DNA from: Proteobacteria bacterium ST_bin11
GTDB taxonomy: Bacteria; Pseudomonadota; Gammaproteobacteria; Methylococcales; Methylomonadaceae
DNA: 28,621 nucleotides
Reading direction: 5' to 3'
Assembly: GCA_002083615.1 (NCBI GenBank)
Contig: MSXO01000047.1
Coordinates: 1 to 28,621, forward strand
The position numbers were made by a program, and so were the translations under genes. Shown here piece by piece: positions 1-8,414 of the stretch. Position 1 is the stretch's first letter. Each line of letters begins with the position of its first letter. Below the pieces are notes generated by a model. It was not told where the DNA came from and did no database searches. It worked only from the letters and a program-made list of their open reading frames with translations.

Positions 1-1
1 C

Positions 2-61
2 AATGGCCGTGCCAAAGTTTTATATGATTTCAAGCTGTTGAATTTTAAGGATAAAAGTTAA
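2..61 (+). CDS. possible 3' end of an upstream gene (partial)
   Basis: One frame is open from the window edge to a TAA at 59-61 and reads NGRAKVLYDFKLLNFKDKS. It looks like a plausible polar protein tail, while the other two + frames stop sooner or look random. It is too short to assign a family. An open run of 19 codons could arise by chance, so this is only a suggestion that a + strand gene ends here. Confidence 0.3.
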   Translation, partial: NGRAKVLYDFKLLNFKDKS

Positions 62-180
62 GATTTCCGGCTTTTTGGATGGTCGGATTCGCAACATTCT
101 TTGTAAGCCCTGTTATCTAACCAACATAGAACGCGGGGTTTTTGTATTGGGTGGGGTATGCAGGTGTATCCCTGCCCCGG

Positions 181-299
181 ATTATTCCCGGCCCTTAACT
201 ACCGTCGCCCCCGCACAGGCAAGCGCCTAGTTGCCATATCGGATTGACTTGCCTGGAATGGGAGATTGTCTTTTCCTTCCGACGACGCCGGAGAATAAT
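181..299. other. nested inverted repeats upstream of the first HD-GYP gene
   Basis: The outer arms are ATTATTCCCGGC (181-192) and GCCGGAGAATAAT (287-299), complementary apart from one bulged base. Inside them CGTCG (203-207) can pair with CGACG (283-287, sharing one base with the outer arm), and CAGGCAAG (216-223) pairs perfectly with CTTGCCTG (248-255). The arrangement suggests a folded RNA or a small palindromic intergenic repeat. It does not match the conserved core of the GEMM cyclic-di-GMP riboswitches. No open frame of useful length lies inside it. Confidence 0.45.
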
Positions 300-312
300 C
301 GGCTACAGGCTC

Positions 313-318
313 TATAAT
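313..318 (+). promoter_or_regulatory. candidate -10 box for the first HD-GYP gene
   Basis: A perfect TATAAT lies about 150 bases before the HD-GYP start. No good -35 hexamer sits 16-18 bases upstream and there is no TG extension, so this is only a candidate. If it is used, the structured region at 181-299 lies upstream of the transcript rather than in its leader. Confidence 0.3.
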
Positions 319-465
319 TGATGCCAATCTTGCACGTCGCGCATAGGGCGAAGTGTACCGGGTTTTGTCAGGGGGCCGTCTAGGAGGCGTTTACAGTCAC
401 ATTTTTTACCAGGGAACGGTTACCCGTTTTGTTTTTCTCATATTTATTAACGATAGTGTTTTTAT

Positions 466-1791
466 ATGTTCTTTAAGAATTGGTGGCCTTTCCGCCGCAA
501 GCTGAAAAATCAGGCGAAGAAAGACGATTCCTTTGATGTCAATCAGCGGATCTACACGCCGGTTAGTCAGTTGACTATTGGCATGTATGTCATCGAATTG
601 GACAGGCCTTGGCTGGAGAGCCCCTTCGTATTTCAAGGCTTTGAATTGGAAACCGAAGCCGACATCCTCGCGGTTAAAGACGTCTGCCAGTATGTGTATA
701 TCGACGCCACCCGCAAAAGAAAGCGCCCGGCCCAAACTAAAACGGCACAAGACAGCTTACTCAGCGAGAGCAATATCGATTTTGGCGCGCCGCCGCCGCC
801 AAAACTCAGCGTTTTCGAGAAAGAGTTTGCCCGTGCCGAAAGCGTGCACAGAGAAGTGGGTTTGTTGGTGTCCAATTTCATGGAGCGTGTTGCCAACGGC
901 GAGGGTATAGACACCAAGGCTGCCAAAGAAGCGGTCGCGCAATGCGTGAACAGTATTTTGCATTCGCCGGATGCTTTTTTGTGGCTGAACCAGCTAAAGA
1001 ACAAAGACAAATACACCGCACAACATAGTTTGAATGTCTGTGCGTTAGCCATCGTGCTGGGCAGGTACTTGAATTTTTCGGTAGCCAACCTGAACAACGT
1101 TGGTTTGTGCGGGATGATGCACGACATGGGCAAAATGCTAGTGCCGCTGGATATTCTGAACAAGCCTGACAAGTTGGATCCCGATGAACTAGTCATCATG
1201 CGCTCGCATGCCGCGCTGGGCTACGAACTACTGAAATCCAGCGATAACATGTATCCAGGGGCGATAGACACGGCCTATTCTCATCACGAAACCCTGGATG
1301 GCAAGGGCTATCCTCGGCAAATCGGCGAAAGAGGTATTTCGCTATTTACCCGAATGGTTACCATCGTTGACATGTACGATGCTATTACCAGCGACAGGGC
1401 GTATCAAAAAGGCCGAACGCATCTGGAGGCTACCAATATCTTGGCGAATATGGCCGGCTCCCAGTTGGACGAGCGCTTGGTGATCAAATTTATAGAATGT
1501 TTGGGCGTTTATCCGCCTGGCAGCATTGTCATGATGACCAACGGTTACATCGCGATTGTGGTCGAGGTGAACGAATTGCAGAAACTGCGACCGAAAGTCA
1601 TCATGTTGCTGGATGCTGAGAAGCGGCGCATCCCGGAAACAATTGTCAATCTTGCCGATATGTTGCTCGACGAACAAGGCAAGGTGTTGACTATCAAAGG
1701 CATTGTCAAAGCTCAGGATTACCAGATCGACATCAAAAAATACTATCAACAGGGCGTGTTACAAAGGGGATTTGCCAACGAAAAACGTTAG
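466..1791 (+). CDS. DUF3391/HD-GYP cyclic-di-GMP phosphodiesterase
   Basis: Predicted cytoplasmic enzyme of 441 residues that hydrolyses cyclic-di-GMP. Residues about 30-80 form a DUF3391 domain (GMYVIELDRPWLESPF), followed by a Pro-rich linker near 107-113. The HD-GYP domain covers about 180-350 and has the expected metal and catalytic residues: H187, H219-D220 with K223 (HDMGK), H248, H273-H274, GYP at 281-283, and D302 and D305 in VDMYDA. By family knowledge this full set indicates activity. The N-terminus (MFFKNWWPFRRKLK) is unusually aromatic and basic and might touch the membrane; this tail is absent from the paralogue at 15321. No good Shine-Dalgarno precedes the ATG at 466, so the start is the first in-frame ATG rather than a proven one. 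The next gene is a pseudopilin. Confidence 0.92.
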   Translation: MFFKNWWPFRRKLKNQAKKDDSFDVNQRIYTPVSQLTIGMYVIELDRPWLESPFVFQGFELETEADILAVKDVCQYVYIDATRKRKRPAQTKTAQDSLLSESNIDFGAPPPPKLSVFEKEFARAESVHREVGLLVSNFMERVANGEGIDTKAAKEAVAQCVNSILHSPDAFLWLNQLKNKDKYTAQHSLNVCALAIVLGRYLNFSVANLNNVGLCGMMHDMGKMLVPLDILNKPDKLDPDELVIMRSHAALGYELLKSSDNMYPGAIDTAYSHHETLDGKGYPRQIGERGISLFTRMVTIVDMYDAITSDRAYQKGRTHLEATNILANMAGSQLDERLVIKFIECLGVYPPGSIVMMTNGYIAIVVEVNELQKLRPKVIMLLDAEKRRIPETIVNLADMLLDEQGKVLTIKGIVKAQDYQIDIKKYYQQGVLQRGFANEKR

Positions 1792-1947
1792 GGTATTCTA
1801 ATATGCCGAACATTTCGGGCTATCCTGCTAAAATGATCAGCCCGAGGATCAATATATAGACTGCGTGGTTCAGTGTCTTAGTCCTGGGATTTGTTCAGGC
1901 TTATTTTAAGCTTGGTGTTCATTTTCTTGACGGATCATGTAATTAAA

Positions 1948-2424
1948 ATGTACAGAAAAAGCCTCATGGGACAAGGATTTACGCTGATTGAGATGCTGTT
2001 GGCCGTGTCTATCATGGCGGTTTTGACAGCAATCGCTATGCCGGCTTACAACGGTTACATAGACAAAACCAAGAACGATCTAGCGATTAGTTATTTAGTA
2101 AGCATTCAGACAGAAATCGAACGCTACTACACCCGCGAATTTCACTATCCAGAAGCGCTTAGCGACATCACCTCGGTTCTGCCCAACAACGGCATGGACC
2201 CGTGGGGCAGGGCATTCGTATATTTGAATATCATTGAGGGCGGTCCTGGGACCATGGGGGCCGTCCGCAAGGATGGCGCACTTAACCCGATCAATACCAA
2301 ATACGATTTGTTCAGCCTGGGTAAAGATGGCGTCACCAAAAAGCAGATTAGCCAGAAGGATAGTTTGGACGACATTATCTTGGCCCGCGACGGCGGTTTC
2401 GTCGGTCTGGCAGCGGATTTCTGA
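1948..2424 (+). CDS. orphan GspG-like type II/IV pseudopilin
   Basis: Predicted prepilin-like protein of 158 residues. It has the class III signal MYRKSLMGQG followed by FTLIEMLLAVSIMAVL, with prepilin peptidase cleavage expected after G10 and E5 of the mature protein present. The C-terminal half has GspG-type features: YP, a DPWG turn, and FSLGKDG. This points to the major-pseudopilin family of type II secretion rather than a pilus major subunit. The frame is open upstream to a TTG at 1891, but that would put a long hydrophobic stretch before the leader, so ATG 1948 (or ATG 1966) is preferred. No secretion or pilus assembly gene is nearby. It lies 11 bases before a GGDEF-EAL gene and probably shares its transcript. 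Confidence 0.82.
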   Translation: MYRKSLMGQGFTLIEMLLAVSIMAVLTAIAMPAYNGYIDKTKNDLAISYLVSIQTEIERYYTREFHYPEALSDITSVLPNNGMDPWGRAFVYLNIIEGGPGTMGAVRKDGALNPINTKYDLFSLGKDGVTKKQISQKDSLDDIILARDGGFVGLAADF

Positions 2425-2435
2425 GAAACCACGTA

Positions 2436-5309
2436 ATGGATAACCGGATGTTTGTTACCGGGAGTAAAGTTGCCCGCCGCATTCTGTTTTCTTTCGTGCT
2501 GGCAACCCTGATTCCGGTTGCTATTTTGGGGGTGCTTTCCTTCCAACAAGTGAAGCTGCAACTGCAAGAACAGACTGTCAGGTCCTTACAGAGAGCTTGT
2601 AAGGCTTACGCCTATGGACTGGTCAACCATTTGCTATTTGCAGAAAGTTCTCTGCGATTGGCGGCGGCGAAAATTAACAAATCCGCTAAGGGTGACCAGC
2701 CTATTGTTTTGGGCAGGGAAGATTGGTTACAAGGTCAGTTCGATCGGCTCGCTTTACTCACAGCCGATGGTCAACCAGCCGCTTTGTCCGCCCATGACGC
2801 TGCGATACCGGCTCTGACCGTGCAGGAGTTGGAGCGGATAGGCGCCGGCAAAACCCTCCTGAAACCGGTTGGCGGCCCTCGGCTTGAGGATAGCCGTTTA
2901 TGGATGGCTATCAACCTGGTCGAAAACTCGCCGGAAGCCGGCATTCTAATGGCAGTACTGAGACCCGAGCTGATATGGGATTCCGAAACCATAGACCCCA
3001 ATAACCTGCTTTGGGTGATGGCTGCCGATTCGGTGCGGCTGCTGTTCGCGTTGGAGCAAGATTTCGATCCGCCCCCCGAACTTAGAGCGCAAGTCTCCCA
3101 AGCCAATAGCGGGAACTTCGCCTGGCAAAAGGGCGAAGAGGCTTATCTTGGGGCGTATTGGAAGTTGCCGGTGGCGACCCTGTTTTTCGGCCCGGATTTG
3201 ATCATTGTGCAAAGTCAGCCGGAATCCTTGGCATTCGCCGCCATTCGGCAATTTAGTGAGATTTATCCGCCGGTGATCCTGCTTGCCGTCTTGACCGTCG
3301 TCTATTTCAGCAGTCGCTTGATTACTAAATATTTAACGCCGCTAGAACGCCTGAAAACTGGCACCGACAGGGTTGCCGTCGGTGATCTGGATTGGCGCGT
3401 AAACATACAGAGCCGTGACGAATTTGAAGAGTTGGCCGATTCGTTTAACGAAATGACCCGCCGTCTGCGCAGTCAATTCGCGATTCTCGCCACCATGGCG
3501 GAAATCGACCGCAATATTCTCTCTGCGCTAAACGCCGAGGATATTATTCAGGCTGCGCTGAATCGCTTGCCGAGCGTATTGTTATGCGATTTGATTTCTA
3601 TCGCGGCTGTTAATCCCGATACCGGCATCGCCAACGACATTCGAGTTCGACACAGCGGGCAAGACAGCGAACTCTCGGCGGAGCCGGTGATTTTGAATCA
3701 ATTGGATGTAGCGGATTTGCTCGCGATGCAAAATGTTGCCATTGAAATTGGTGTCGATGACGAGCGCATGTCCGAGTATTTGCAGGTGCTAGGCGTTTCC
3801 GGCACTTGGCGCTACTTGATCGTGCCGGTCCATGTTAACGGCGTCTTAGCCTCGATAATTTGCTTGGGTTACCAAGCGCCGAAACTGATTCCGCCGGAAT
3901 CGCGCAGTGCGGCCATCAGTTTTGGCGACCGTATCGCCGTTGCGCTATCCAACGCCGCCTGGGAAGAAAAACTTTACCAACATGCCCATTACGATTTGTT
4001 GACCGGCTTGCCCAACCGCTTGGTACTGAATGACCGATTAGGACAAGAATTGGCGCGAGCCAGACGCGACGATGCCCAACTTGCGGTGTTTTTTATGGAC
4101 TTGGACCGCTTCAAAAACGTCAACGATTCGTTGGGACATTCGGCTGGCGACGAATTGCTGCGACAGGTAGCGGGGATTTTACTCAACTGCGTCAGAGTGA
4201 CCGACCTGGTGGTCAGGCTGGGCGGCGACGAGTTTGTGATCGTGATTGGCGAATTGCATAATCACCATAACCCGGCGGCGTTCGTGAGCTCTGTCGCCGA
4301 GAAAATCCTCGCCGCGCTGAAACAGCCCATTACCGTGTCGGGATTACCCATTACGGTGAGTACCAGCGTCGGTATTGCGTTATTTCCCGACGATGCCGAC
4401 ACTCCCCAGGATCTGCTAAAAAATGCCGACGCCGCTATGTATCACGCCAAAAGCGAGGGGCGCGCTAACTTTCGTTTCTATTCGCCGGAGTTGAATGCCG
4501 CCGCGCTGGAGAATATTAAGTTGGAACAGGAATTGCGCGGTGCAATCGGCAGAAACGAATTGTTGGTGTTTTACCAGCCCAAGGTTGATTGGGATGGCCG
4601 GATTGTCGGTGCCGAAGCCCTTATCCGCTGGCGGCATACGGAGCTCGGTATGATTTCGCCGGCTAAATTTATCCCCTTGGCCGAACAGACCAGTTTGATC
4701 GTGGAGATTAGCGCTTGGGTGTTGGAGCAAACCTGTTTGTTCATCAATGCTTGCCAGGCGCAGGACTTGGGGGCTTTACGCATATCGGTCAATCTGTCGG
4801 CCATTGATTTTAAGCACCCGCAGTTGGTCGAAATGGTCTCTGCCATCTTGGATAAAACCGGCGTCGATCCTAGTTTAGTGGATTTGGAACTCACCGAATC
4901 GGTGGCTATCGGTAATATCAATGCGTGTATCGAGCGGATGATTTCTTTAAAAGGCTTGGGAGTCACCTTATCGATGGACGATTTCGGTACCGGCTTCTCC
5001 TCGCTTTCTTACCTAAAAGATTTGCCGCTGGATGTGTTGAAAATCGATCAATCTTTCGTGCGGCAATTGCAAACCGGTGAGAGTAGTGAGGCTATCGTCA
5101 GAGCGATCCTAGCGCTCGCCGACGGCTTGGGTATGAAAACTATCGCTGAGGGCGTGGAAACCCTAGCGCAACTTGAGCTGTTAAAGCGCCATCATTGCGA
5201 TTTGTTCCAGGGCTTTTTGTTCAGTAGGCCGGTACCTGCCGACGAATTCCTCAGCTTGTTGCAGGGTGACACACTGCAGCGCGGCCCGACTCAGCCCGTT
5301 ATCTCTTGA
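2436..5309 (+). CDS. membrane CACHE-HAMP-GGDEF-EAL dual-domain cyclic-di-GMP protein
   Basis: Inner-membrane signalling protein of 957 residues. A first membrane helix (about 17-36) and a second (about 278-293) flank a periplasmic CACHE-like sensor. A HAMP segment (about 295-348) and a GAF-like region (about 355-510) follow. The diguanylate cyclase domain has intact GGDEF at 596-600 and a product-inhibition RxxD site at R587-D590. The phosphodiesterase domain has EAL at 727-729, N786, ELTES near 818-822, DDFGTG from 848, KID at 869-871, E905 and QG at 925-926. Both catalytic cores therefore look competent, and which activity dominates cannot be read from sequence. The gene starts 11 bases after the pseudopilin gene and ends 24 bases from the convergent mdtC, with no obvious terminator between. 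Confidence 0.93.
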   Translation: MDNRMFVTGSKVARRILFSFVLATLIPVAILGVLSFQQVKLQLQEQTVRSLQRACKAYAYGLVNHLLFAESSLRLAAAKINKSAKGDQPIVLGREDWLQGQFDRLALLTADGQPAALSAHDAAIPALTVQELERIGAGKTLLKPVGGPRLEDSRLWMAINLVENSPEAGILMAVLRPELIWDSETIDPNNLLWVMAADSVRLLFALEQDFDPPPELRAQVSQANSGNFAWQKGEEAYLGAYWKLPVATLFFGPDLIIVQSQPESLAFAAIRQFSEIYPPVILLAVLTVVYFSSRLITKYLTPLERLKTGTDRVAVGDLDWRVNIQSRDEFEELADSFNEMTRRLRSQFAILATMAEIDRNILSALNAEDIIQAALNRLPSVLLCDLISIAAVNPDTGIANDIRVRHSGQDSELSAEPVILNQLDVADLLAMQNVAIEIGVDDERMSEYLQVLGVSGTWRYLIVPVHVNGVLASIICLGYQAPKLIPPESRSAAISFGDRIAVALSNAAWEEKLYQHAHYDLLTGLPNRLVLNDRLGQELARARRDDAQLAVFFMDLDRFKNVNDSLGHSAGDELLRQVAGILLNCVRVTDLVVRLGGDEFVIVIGELHNHHNPAAFVSSVAEKILAALKQPITVSGLPITVSTSVGIALFPDDADTPQDLLKNADAAMYHAKSEGRANFRFYSPELNAAALENIKLEQELRGAIGRNELLVFYQPKVDWDGRIVGAEALIRWRHTELGMISPAKFIPLAEQTSLIVEISAWVLEQTCLFINACQAQDLGALRISVNLSAIDFKHPQLVEMVSAILDKTGVDPSLVDLELTESVAIGNINACIERMISLKGLGVTLSMDDFGTGFSSLSYLKDLPLDVLKIDQSFVRQLQTGESSEAIVRAILALADGLGMKTIAEGVETLAQLELLKRHHCDLFQGFLFSRPVPADEFLSLLQGDTLQRGPTQPVIS

Positions 5310-5333
5310 GCAAGCAAGCCGTTTAATACCCGG

Positions 5334-8300
5334 CTATCCTGGTTTGATTGACAAAAACCGGCGGCTCCAAGTGCTAACGCCATCCAAACACAGATACACC
5401 ACCGGCGTGGTATACAGCGTCAGCAATTGACTGAAAATCAAACCGCCGACGATGGAAATCCCCAAAGGTTGGCGGAGTTCCGCGCCGTATCCCGAGCCCA
5501 AGGCCAAGGGCAGTGCGCCCAGCATCGCCGCCAGCGTGGTCATCATGATTGGCCTAAAGCGCAACAAACAGGCTTGCAAGATGGCCTCCTCGGCACTTAA
5601 GCCCCGCACCCGTTCAGCGTCCAGGGCAAAATCGATCATCATAATCGCGTTCTTCTTCACAATCCCAATCAGCAAAATCACCCCAATCAAGGCGATGATG
5701 CTGAATTCGGTATCGCAGGCCAGCAAAGCCAATAAAGCGCCCACGCCCGCCGAGGGTAGGGTGGAGAGTATCGTCAGCGGATGGATATAGCTTTCGTAGA
5801 GCATGCCCAGCACGATGTAAATGCTCAGCAGTGCGGCGGCAATCAGCCAGGGTTGGTTACGCAGCGATTCTTGAAAAGCTTTGGCCGAGCCTTGGAAGCT
5901 GCCGCGCACAGCAGCCGGTGTGCCCAGGTCGCGTAAGGTTTGCTCGACAATTTTGGTGGCTGCTGACAGCGACGTACCGGACATTAAGTTAAAAGACACG
6001 GTGGCGGCGGCAAACTGGCCTTGATGATTAATGGTCAGCGGGGCGTTGCTGGTTTGGAAACTGGCTAAGGTGGCTAGCGGAATTTGCGTGCCGGTGCTGG
6101 CGCTGACGTAAAGCTGTTGCAAGGTGCGCGGGTTTTGCCAGTACTCGGGCGCCAATTCCATCACTACCCGGTATTGGTTCAGTGGCTTATAAATTACCGA
6201 CACCTGACGTTGGCCGAAGGCGTTGTTCAAGGCCGTGTCGATGGCCGCCTGACTCACGCCCAAGCTAGCGGCTTTGTCTCTATTCACTACCAGCGCTATT
6301 TGTTGGCCCTTGTCTTGTTGGTTGGTGTTGACATCAGCCAATTCCGGGCGTTTTCGCAGCGCCGCGACGATTTTGGGCGTCCATTCGCGTAGCAGGTTCA
6401 AGTCCTCGGATTGCAAGGCAAATTCGTACATCGCCGCCGAGCCTCGACCGCCGATGCGTAAATCTTGCACCGGCTGTAAAAACAGACTGGCACCGGGTTC
6501 GCCGGCCAGTTTCTCCCGCAAGCGCTGGCTGATGTCGGCTATCGGCGCGTCGCGCTGCTCAGGCGGCTTGAGTACCGCAAACATCAAACCTGAATTGGTG
6601 TTTTGCATGCCGCCGGCAAAGCCCACCACATTGGTAATGGCCGGATCTTGCTGCAAAATGTCCACAAAATCTTGTAGTTTGTTCTGCATGGCCTGAAAGG
6701 AAATGCTTTGGTCGGCCTGGATGATGCCGCTGAGTCGACCGTTGTCTTGCACCGGGAAAAAGCCTTTCGGAACGATGATATACAAATACACATTCAAACC
6801 TATGCATGCCAGTAGCACGGTCAGCATCAGTTTGGGATGGTGCAGGGCCCAGCCTAAACTGCGGCGATAGCCGTTGTGCAGCCGCTGGAACTGCGCTTCA
6901 ATCCAAGCCGATACTCTGCCGGGTTGGTGTTGCTCTGCCGGTTGCAGCCAGCGCGCGCAAAGCATCGGCGTGACGGTCAAAGATACCAGCAAGGACACCA
7001 ATACCGCCGCCGATAAGGTCACCGCAAATTCCCGAAACAACCGGCCGACGATACCGCCCATCAATAAAATGGGGGTAAATACCGCGATCAGCGACAGACT
7101 CATCGCCAACACGGTGAAGCCGACTTCGCTGGCACCGCGCACGGCGGCCTGGAAGGGCGGCACCCCATTTTCGATATGCCGGCTACTGTTCTCCAATACC
7201 ACGATGGCATCGTCCACCACGAAGCCGGTGGCAATGGTCAAGGCCATCAGCGACAGATTATCCAGGCTGTAATCGCACAAATACATCACCGCGCAAGCGC
7301 CAAGCAAGGAGATCGGCACCGCGATGAGTGGGATTAAGGTGGACTGCCAACGGCGTAGAAACAGCAGGACCACCATGATCACCAAAGCCACCGCGATCAA
7401 AAGGCTATGCTCCACTTCATCGACCGAGGCGCGAATGGTCAAAGAGCGATCCACTGCGACCGACAAGTCAATGGCCGCCGGCAACAGCGCGCGCAACTGC
7501 GGCAGCATGGCTTTGACTTGTTCGACAGTTTCGATGATGTTGGCTCCAGGTTGCTTGTTAAGGATCAGCAATACCGAGGGTTGGCCGTTTTTCAGGCCGG
7601 TGCTGCGCAAATCTTCCACCGAATCCACGGCGCTGCCCAAATCGGCGATGCGCACTGGCGCGCCATTGCGGTAGGCAACAATCAGGGGCAGGTAATCGGC
7701 GGCGCGTTCGGCTTGATCGTTGGCGTGGATTTGCCAATGCCGTTCATCGCTATCCAAACTGCCTTTGGGCCGGTTGGCATTGCTGGCGTTGATGGTCCTG
7801 GCCACCTGATCCAGACCGATGCCGTATTGGGCCAAGGCGCTGGGATTTAACTCCACGCGCACTGCCGGTAAGGAACTGCCGCCCACGCTAACTTGACCTA
7901 TGCCCGGCAGTTGGCTGATTTTTTGCGCCAAAATGGTGGAGGCGGCGTCGTACATTTGACCGCGACTGACAGTGGTGGAACTGAGCGCCAGAATCAGAAT
8001 CGGTGAATCGGCGGGATTGACTTTGCGGTAACTGGGGCGGTTGTGCAGGTTGTTGGGGAGCAGACTGCTGGCGGCGTTAATCGCGGCTTGAACATCCCGG
8101 GCCGCGCCGTCGATGTCGCGATTCAAATCAAACTGCAAGGTAATCCGGGTCGAACCCAAGGAACTGGCCGAGGTCATTTCGGTGATGCCGGCGATCCGGC
8201 CCAGCGCTCGCTCCAGCGGAGTGGCAACCGTGGCTGCCATGGTTTCCGGGCTGGCGCCGGGCAGATTGGCGGAAATGGAAATGGTCGGAAAATCCACTTG

Positions 8301-8414
8301 CGGCAAGGGGGCGACCGGCAGTTGCAGGAAGGCGATCAAGCCAGCCAGGGCTAAGCCCAGGGTCAGCAGAGTGGTGGCTACCGGCCGATAAATGCACAGC
8401 GCCGAAATGTTCAC
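5334..8414 (-). CDS. mdtC: RND multidrug efflux permease, MdtC type
   Basis: Inner-membrane proton-driven transporter of 1026 residues, close to the usual length of MdtC/MuxC proteins. It begins MNISALCIYRPVATTLL, the hallmark MdtC start. The proton-relay pair D401-D402 sits in FVVDDAIVV of the fourth helix, and the conserved lysine is in IVKKNAIMMIDFAL late in the protein. Two large periplasmic porter loops follow helix 1 and helix 7, as in the family. By family knowledge MdtB and MdtC form a heterotrimer with the MdtA adaptor and export compounds such as bile salts and novobiocin; the substrate here is unknown. The start ATG overlaps the mdtB stop by 4 bases (8411-8414), so the two are translationally coupled. 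It is the last gene of the operon. Confidence 0.95.
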   Translation of the reverse strand: MNISALCIYRPVATTLLTLGLALAGLIAFLQLPVAPLPQVDFPTISISANLPGASPETMAATVATPLERALGRIAGITEMTSASSLGSTRITLQFDLNRDIDGAARDVQAAINAASSLLPNNLHNRPSYRKVNPADSPILILALSSTTVSRGQMYDAASTILAQKISQLPGIGQVSVGGSSLPAVRVELNPSALAQYGIGLDQVARTINASNANRPKGSLDSDERHWQIHANDQAERAADYLPLIVAYRNGAPVRIADLGSAVDSVEDLRSTGLKNGQPSVLLILNKQPGANIIETVEQVKAMLPQLRALLPAAIDLSVAVDRSLTIRASVDEVEHSLLIAVALVIMVVLLFLRRWQSTLIPLIAVPISLLGACAVMYLCDYSLDNLSLMALTIATGFVVDDAIVVLENSSRHIENGVPPFQAAVRGASEVGFTVLAMSLSLIAVFTPILLMGGIVGRLFREFAVTLSAAVLVSLLVSLTVTPMLCARWLQPAEQHQPGRVSAWIEAQFQRLHNGYRRSLGWALHHPKLMLTVLLACIGLNVYLYIIVPKGFFPVQDNGRLSGIIQADQSISFQAMQNKLQDFVDILQQDPAITNVVGFAGGMQNTNSGLMFAVLKPPEQRDAPIADISQRLREKLAGEPGASLFLQPVQDLRIGGRGSAAMYEFALQSEDLNLLREWTPKIVAALRKRPELADVNTNQQDKGQQIALVVNRDKAASLGVSQAAIDTALNNAFGQRQVSVIYKPLNQYRVVMELAPEYWQNPRTLQQLYVSASTGTQIPLATLASFQTSNAPLTINHQGQFAAATVSFNLMSGTSLSAATKIVEQTLRDLGTPAAVRGSFQGSAKAFQESLRNQPWLIAAALLSIYIVLGMLYESYIHPLTILSTLPSAGVGALLALLACDTEFSIIALIGVILLIGIVKKNAIMMIDFALDAERVRGLSAEEAILQACLLRFRPIMMTTLAAMLGALPLALGSGYGAELRQPLGISIVGGLIFSQLLTLYTTPVVYLCLDGVSTWSRRFLSIKPG

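Noticed and set aside
181..299. Cyclic-di-GMP riboswitch upstream of the HD-GYP gene
   Set aside because: The region is structured and the gene is a cyclic-di-GMP enzyme, but the conserved GEMM core sequences are absent.
1815..1845. Intrinsic terminator after the first HD-GYP gene
   Set aside because: TCGGGCT and AGCCCGA can pair, but the loop is 17 bases and no T-tract follows.
1891..1947. TTG start giving a longer pseudopilin
   Set aside because: It would add a hydrophobic stretch before a normal short prepilin leader, which the family does not have.
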